Assembly: GCA_014799765.1 (NCBI GenBank)
Contig: JAAVHK010000112.1
Location: 1-11,569 of the forward strand
Length of the DNA: 11,569 nucleotides
Direction: 5' to 3'
Origin: Ruminococcus sp.
Lineage (GTDB): Bacteria > Bacillota > Clostridia > Oscillospirales > Ruminococcaceae
The notes under the pieces are model-generated. The model was not told where the DNA came from and ran no database searches. It saw only the letters and a program-made list of their open reading frames with translations. The translations under genes were made by a program, and so were the position numbers. Positions 8,701 to 11,569 of this stretch are shown in pieces (within the stretch, counting starts at the first letter, position 1; every line of letters begins with the position of its first letter).

Positions 8701-9078
8701 GAGTTTCTCCTTTCATTATATAATTTTAACAGGTAATATAAAAAGTATATCACCCTATTATGACAGAAAAATATGTCTGAAATATTAATAAATCATGAAC
8801 TGGATATTAATTCAGGTTTAAACACGTTTCTGACGGAAAATTCCTATAGTAAAAATACCTGTAAATATTACAACATTCCTGTGTGGAATATGTGAAAGTT
8901 TATTGTAAATAAGATGAATTTGAAAATATTATATTAAAAAATAAAATCTGTTAATATTATGTTTATATTCAAAAATTTCATGTCTTTTCAGCAACAGGCA
9001 AAATGCACAAAAAATACTTCCGTGTTATGTACATTTCGACAAAAATTTATTCTGACAAAATTAAAATCGGATAAACTG
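8701..9078. other. AT-rich intergenic region between ABC operon and GH48 promoters
   Basis: No reading frame, RNA gene or mobile-element end is convincing here. A TATAAT on the minus strand (8715-8720) lies directly before the ABC operon ribosome site, too close to act as an ordinary -10 and without a good -35, so the operon promoter is not identified. A small dyad ATTCC-TGTGT-GGAAT is at 8875-8889. Close to the plus-strand promoter there are two GACAAAA copies 16 bp apart (9038-9044, 9054-9060) in A/T tracts that could serve as an UP element or regulator site. Confidence 0.6.
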
Positions 9079-9107
9079 TTGACATAAGATAAAATGTGGA
9101 ATATAAT
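9079..9107 (+). promoter_or_regulatory. P1, perfect sigma-A promoter of the GH48 gene
   Basis: TTGACA (9079-9084) and TATAAT (9102-9107) match the consensus at all twelve positions with a 17-bp spacer. The predicted start is near 9114-9116, giving a leader of about 230 nt before the GH48 ATG. A/T tracts just upstream (9055-9076) resemble an UP element. Confidence 0.88.
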
Positions 9108-9137
9108 TAGAGTTGAACAAAATGGATTCCTGTTCTG

Positions 9138-9164
9138 TGCTCCTCAGACACCGGAGCAGGTTTT
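9138..9164 (+). promoter_or_regulatory. Hairpin with short T-run between P1 and P2 (possible attenuator)
   Basis: TGCTCC (9138-9143) pairs with GGAGCA (9153-9158) around a nine-base loop, followed by GG and TTTT (9161-9164), with another T5 at 9171. It can form only in RNA from P1 and resembles a weak intrinsic terminator. The same 3' arm is also part of a longer-range pairing with 9235-9248, so the two structures would compete. Confidence 0.45.
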
Positions 9165-9176
9165 CAGCAGTTTTTC

Positions 9177-9205
9177 TTGACAGGTACATTCCTTAGTGGT
9201 ATAAT
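9177..9205 (+). promoter_or_regulatory. P2, perfect extended -10 promoter of the GH48 gene
   Basis: TTGACA (9177-9182), a 17-bp spacer and TATAAT (9200-9205) are again fully consensus, and TG at 9197-9198 adds an extended -10 (TGnTATAAT). The predicted start is about 9212, giving a leader of about 132 nt. P2 lies 98 bp downstream of P1 in the same direction. Confidence 0.88.
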
Positions 9206-9211
9206 ATCACT

Positions 9212-9253
9212 ATACGGTGGAACAGCCGTATTCAAAAGCCTGTTCCGGCAGGC
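9212..9253 (+). promoter_or_regulatory. Structured start of the P2 leader with mutually exclusive hairpins
   Basis: ATACGG (9212-9217) pairs with CCGTAT (9226-9231), and GCCTG (9238-9242) pairs with CAGGC (9249-9253). An alternative helix, GGAACAG (9219-9225) with CTGTTCC (9240-9246), is incompatible with the second hairpin. It also crosses the first one: its 5' strand lies in the first hairpin's loop. The first hairpin begins at the predicted +1 of P2, a position known in other bacteria to protect mRNA from 5' decay; that role here is inferred. Confidence 0.5.
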
Positions 9254-9326
9254 AGTTCATTATCTGAGGATTGTATGGTACTTTTCCGGTATTATACATA
9301 ATATCATTATTCTATCAAATCTTACG

Positions 9327-9333
9327 AGAGGGG
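9327..9333 (+). promoter_or_regulatory. Ribosome binding site of the GH48 gene
   Basis: AGAGGGG lies 10 nt before the ATG at 9344. It supports this ATG, which is also the one giving a complete signal peptide. Confidence 0.8.
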
Positions 9334-9343
9334 AAAAATTTCT

Positions 9344-11569
9344 ATGATAAGCAAAAAGACCAAGGCTTTAACAGCCGGTATCCTTTCTGCCGTAATGTCA
9401 GCTACAGCAGTTATCCCTGCTATGTCTTCAGCAGCTACAGATAATAAGTACGCTACTGAAAACGGTGCTAACGAATCATACGCTAAGATGTTCGCATCTC
9501 TTTATGACGACGTTATGACCAATGGTGTGGAAAACGGCTACCTCAGCAAGCAGAACAACGGTGGCGATTCTTTCGGTATTCCTTACCACGCAGTAGAAAC
9601 ACTCTGTGTTGAAGCTCCTGACTACGGTCATGAAACAACATCAGAAGCTATGTCCTATATTTCATGGGTTGCAGCTATGCACGATATCCTCGTTAATAAC
9701 GGTACTATCGAAGGCTCTTCCGGTGACCTCGCTAAAGCATGGAAGACTATGGAAGCTATTATCCCTGGTTGGTCAAATGCAGCAGGCAGAAGCGATGTAA
9801 GATACAGTTCTATCTGGCAGCAGCAGAGACTTAAGGCTGATACAGCTGAAGAAAAGGATACTCCTAACGAATATCCTACAAATAACGTTGGTATGGACGC
9901 TGTAAACCCGCTTTACAATGCTTATAAGTCTGCATATGGTAGCGATAACGGTTACTACCTCATGCACTGGCTCGCAGACGTTGATGACTGGTATGGTTTC
10001 GGCGGTGGCAGTGGTAAATTCACATTTATCAATACTTTCCAGCGTGGTGAACAGGAATCCTGTTTTGAAACTGTTCCGCATCCGTGTCTTGAAGAACTCA
10101 AATACGGTAACTCAAGCGACGGTATCAAGGGTATCTTCAACGGCGTAGGCAACGTTGCTCCGCAGTATGCATTTACAAACGCTCCTGACGCTGAAGATCG
10201 TGCTATTCAGGCTGTTTACTTTGCTAACCAGTTCGGTGCAGAAAATTCCGAAGTTACAGCACTTGCCGGTAAAATGGGTGACCAGTGCCGTAACGATATG
10301 TTCGATAAATATTATCATGCTATCGGCTGTCAGAATATTATGGCAGACGGTCAGTCCGGCAAACTCGGCGACGAAGGCGGTCAGCATTACCTTATGGCTT
10401 GGTATACATCATGGGGCGGTGCTCTCGGCAACTATGACTGGGCTTGGCAGATTGGTGCTTCACACTCACACCAGTTCTATCAGAACCCACTCGCTGCTTA
10501 CGCTCTTATTGATGATAAGGGTATGGCTTCCGCTATGAAGGCTTCCGGAGCTGTTGAAGACTACAGAGAATCCTTCAAGAGACAGATTGAAATGTATCTG
10601 TGGTTACAGTCTGTTGAAGGTCCGTTCGCCGGTGGTTGTACAAACTCCTACAGAGGACGTTATGAAAAATATCCGGAAGGTTACCCGACTTTCTATAACA
10701 TGGTTTACCTCCCGCACCCTGTATACGCTGACCCAGGTTCTAACCACTGGACCGGTAACCAGGTATGGCCTATGCAGAGACTTACAGAACTTTACTACTA
10801 TGTAAAGACCAACGGCGAAAGCGAAGCTGTAAAGGGTCTTACATATGGTGGTCTCACACTCGAAGAAGCACTCAAGGCTCTTATCGAAAGATGGGTTGCA
10901 TGGTTCGAGGATAACATGAAGTTTGACTATGTAACAGACGACGGTGTAGAAATGGCTTACGCTATGCCTTCAAGTCTTGACTGGGGTGAATCTGATACAG
11001 ACTACAGTGTTGCTCCTGATACATGGACCGGTACTTATAATCCGGACGGAAACCAGAAACTTCACTGTACAATTACAGGTTACGGCATGGGCGACGTTGG
11101 TTGTATTTCTTCACTCTGTAATACTCTTATCTACTACGCTAAGGCAGAAGGCGTTGACGCTAAATTCGCTACAGACGAAAACGGTTCAACAACTGCTGAA
11201 AAAGGTCTCTACCTTGCTAACAAGCTCCTCAGCACACAGTGGAATCTCGGACGTGACGAAATCGGTATCGCATTTGAAGACCACAACGGAAACCTCAAGA
11301 GAATCTTTGAGGAAGAAGTTTATATCCCTGCTAACTATCACGGCACAATGCCTGACGGTTCTAAACTCGAAAACGGTGCAACATTCTCATCTATCCGTGA
11401 AAGCTATGCTAATGATGAAATGTATCAGGCTGCTAAGGCTGAATATGATGCTACAGGTTCAACAGACGGCTACTACTACAAGTTACACAGATTCTGGCAC
11501 CATGGTGACGCTCTTATGTCATACGGTTCTATGGCTCTTCTCTATCCTGAGGTTAAACCTCTTAATGAC
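9344..11569 (+). CDS. GH48 cellobiohydrolase (processive exoglucanase), 3' end outside window
   Basis: 742 codons are open to the last base without a stop. Residues 1-31 are a secretion signal: KKTK, a hydrophobic core, then SSAA with cleavage likely near 30-31. The GH48 catalytic domain follows directly with no N-terminal binding module and appears nearly complete at about 735. Family hallmarks include IPYHAVETLCVEAPDYGH (79-96) and TTSEA with Glu101 as the expected acid catalyst, equivalent to Glu55 of Cel48F. Others are HWLADVDDWYGFG (208-220), FINTFQRG (228-235), NAPDAEDRAIQ (279-289) and HRFWHHGDALMSYG (715-728). By position, Asp282 is a candidate for the base. GH48 enzymes release cellobiose from cellulose chain ends and are usually the main exoglucanase of cellulosomes. 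A dockerin would be expected just beyond the window and cannot be seen. Frequent AAC, AAG, TAC, TTC, GGT and CTC codons suggest high expression. Confidence 0.97.
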   Translation, partial: MISKKTKALTAGILSAVMSATAVIPAMSSAATDNKYATENGANESYAKMFASLYDDVMTNGVENGYLSKQNNGGDSFGIPYHAVETLCVEAPDYGHETTSEAMSYISWVAAMHDILVNNGTIEGSSGDLAKAWKTMEAIIPGWSNAAGRSDVRYSSIWQQQRLKADTAEEKDTPNEYPTNNVGMDAVNPLYNAYKSAYGSDNGYYLMHWLADVDDWYGFGGGSGKFTFINTFQRGEQESCFETVPHPCLEELKYGNSSDGIKGIFNGVGNVAPQYAFTNAPDAEDRAIQAVYFANQFGAENSEVTALAGKMGDQCRNDMFDKYYHAIGCQNIMADGQSGKLGDEGGQHYLMAWYTSWGGALGNYDWAWQIGASHSHQFYQNPLAAYALIDDKGMASAMKASGAVEDYRESFKRQIEMYLWLQSVEGPFAGGCTNSYRGRYEKYPEGYPTFYNMVYLPHPVYADPGSNHWTGNQVWPMQRLTELYYYVKTNGESEAVKGLTYGGLTLEEALKALIERWVAWFEDNMKFDYVTDDGVEMAYAMPSSLDWGESDTDYSVAPDTWTGTYNPDGNQKLHCTITGYGMGDVGCISSLCNTLIYYAKAEGVDAKFATDENGSTTAEKGLYLANKLLSTQWNLGRDEIGIAFEDHNGNLKRIFEEEVYIPANYHGTMPDGSKLENGATFSSIRESYANDEMYQAAKAEYDATGSTDGYYYKLHRFWHHGDALMSYGSMALLYPEVKPLND

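Larger units (their letters stand above)
9141..9270 (+). repeat. Imperfect inverted repeat flanking promoter P2
   Basis: The left arm CCGGAGCAGGTTTT (9151-9164) can pair with the right arm AAAGCCTGTTCCGG (9235-9248) over 14 consecutive positions, 12 Watson-Crick and 2 G-U. Outside it, TCCTCAGA (9141-9148) pairs perfectly with TCTGAGGA (9263-9270). The left side has a 2-base gap between the blocks and the right side a 14-base gap. The arms enclose P2 completely, so the pairing is possible only in P1-initiated RNA, or as a DNA dyad for a regulator. Confidence 0.7.

Noticed and set aside
8761..8780. GACA...TGTC dyad upstream of the ABC operon
   Set aside because: Only four pairs with mismatched flanks in an AT-rich stretch; too weak to call an operator.
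8729..8872. ACAGGTA and TACCTGT as a distant inverted repeat
   Set aside because: Seven bases more than 120 bp apart in AT-rich DNA, with no extension on either side; likely chance.
9122..9196. 24-codon ORF starting just after the P1 start site
   Set aside because: The ATG is about 8 nt from the predicted +1 with no room for a ribosome site, and the reading frame overlaps P2. The peptide has no recognisable attenuator pattern such as a run of one amino acid.
10155..10538. 127-codon plus-strand ORF inside the GH48 gene
   Set aside because: It is out of frame within an uninterrupted, highly conserved GH48 catalytic domain; no independent start signal.
1..11569. CRISPR arrays, tRNA/rRNA genes, IS elements or phage genes
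   Set aside because: No regularly spaced repeats, tRNA-like cloverleaf, transposase frame or terminal inverted repeats with target duplications were seen by eye.

Overview
This 11.6 kb window has the look of an anaerobic, fibre-degrading Firmicute of the Ruminococcus type. The main reasons are a secreted GH48 cellobiohydrolase, AT-rich DNA with A/G-rich Shine-Dalgarno sites and TAA stops, and a Tex protein of Clostridia type. Assignment to Ruminococcus is an inference; no rRNA or other marker gene is present.

Layout. At the left edge (1-468, +) is the 3' end of an unrecognised cytosolic protein. It converges on a minus-strand block across a short GC hairpin terminator (482-505). Reading the minus strand in its own direction, from 8700 down to 504, there are two transcription units. 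The first is a tightly packed four-gene operon for an ABC-2 exporter-like complex of the GldA/GldF/GldG kind: ATPase 8700-7675, permease 7671-6940, GldG-like auxiliary protein 6933-5440 and DUF4340 lipobox-less membrane-anchored protein 5440-4022. It ends near a GC hairpin (3986-4007). The second is an alpha/beta hydrolase (3923-3012) followed 3 bp later by tex (3008-504), which here carries two S1 domains instead of one.

A 643-bp non-coding region (8701-9343) separates the ABC operon from the divergent GH48 gene (9344 to beyond the right edge, +). The GH48 reading frame is open to the last base. It covers the signal peptide and essentially all of the catalytic domain; any dockerin would lie outside the window.

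The most unusual part is the GH48 control region. It has two promoters about 98 bp apart, each with perfect TTGACA and TATAAT hexamers and a 17-bp spacer; the second also has a TGn extended -10. The second promoter lies between the arms of an imperfect inverted repeat (9141-9164 and 9235-9270). These arms could form a 14-bp plus an 8-bp helix, but only in RNA started at the first promoter. RNA started at the second promoter would begin directly in a small hairpin and has a different set of mutually exclusive folds. This suggests that the two transcripts carry structurally different leaders. How GH48 expression, the ABC complex and the hydrolase/tex pair relate functionally cannot be read from the sequence; their adjacency is all that is seen.
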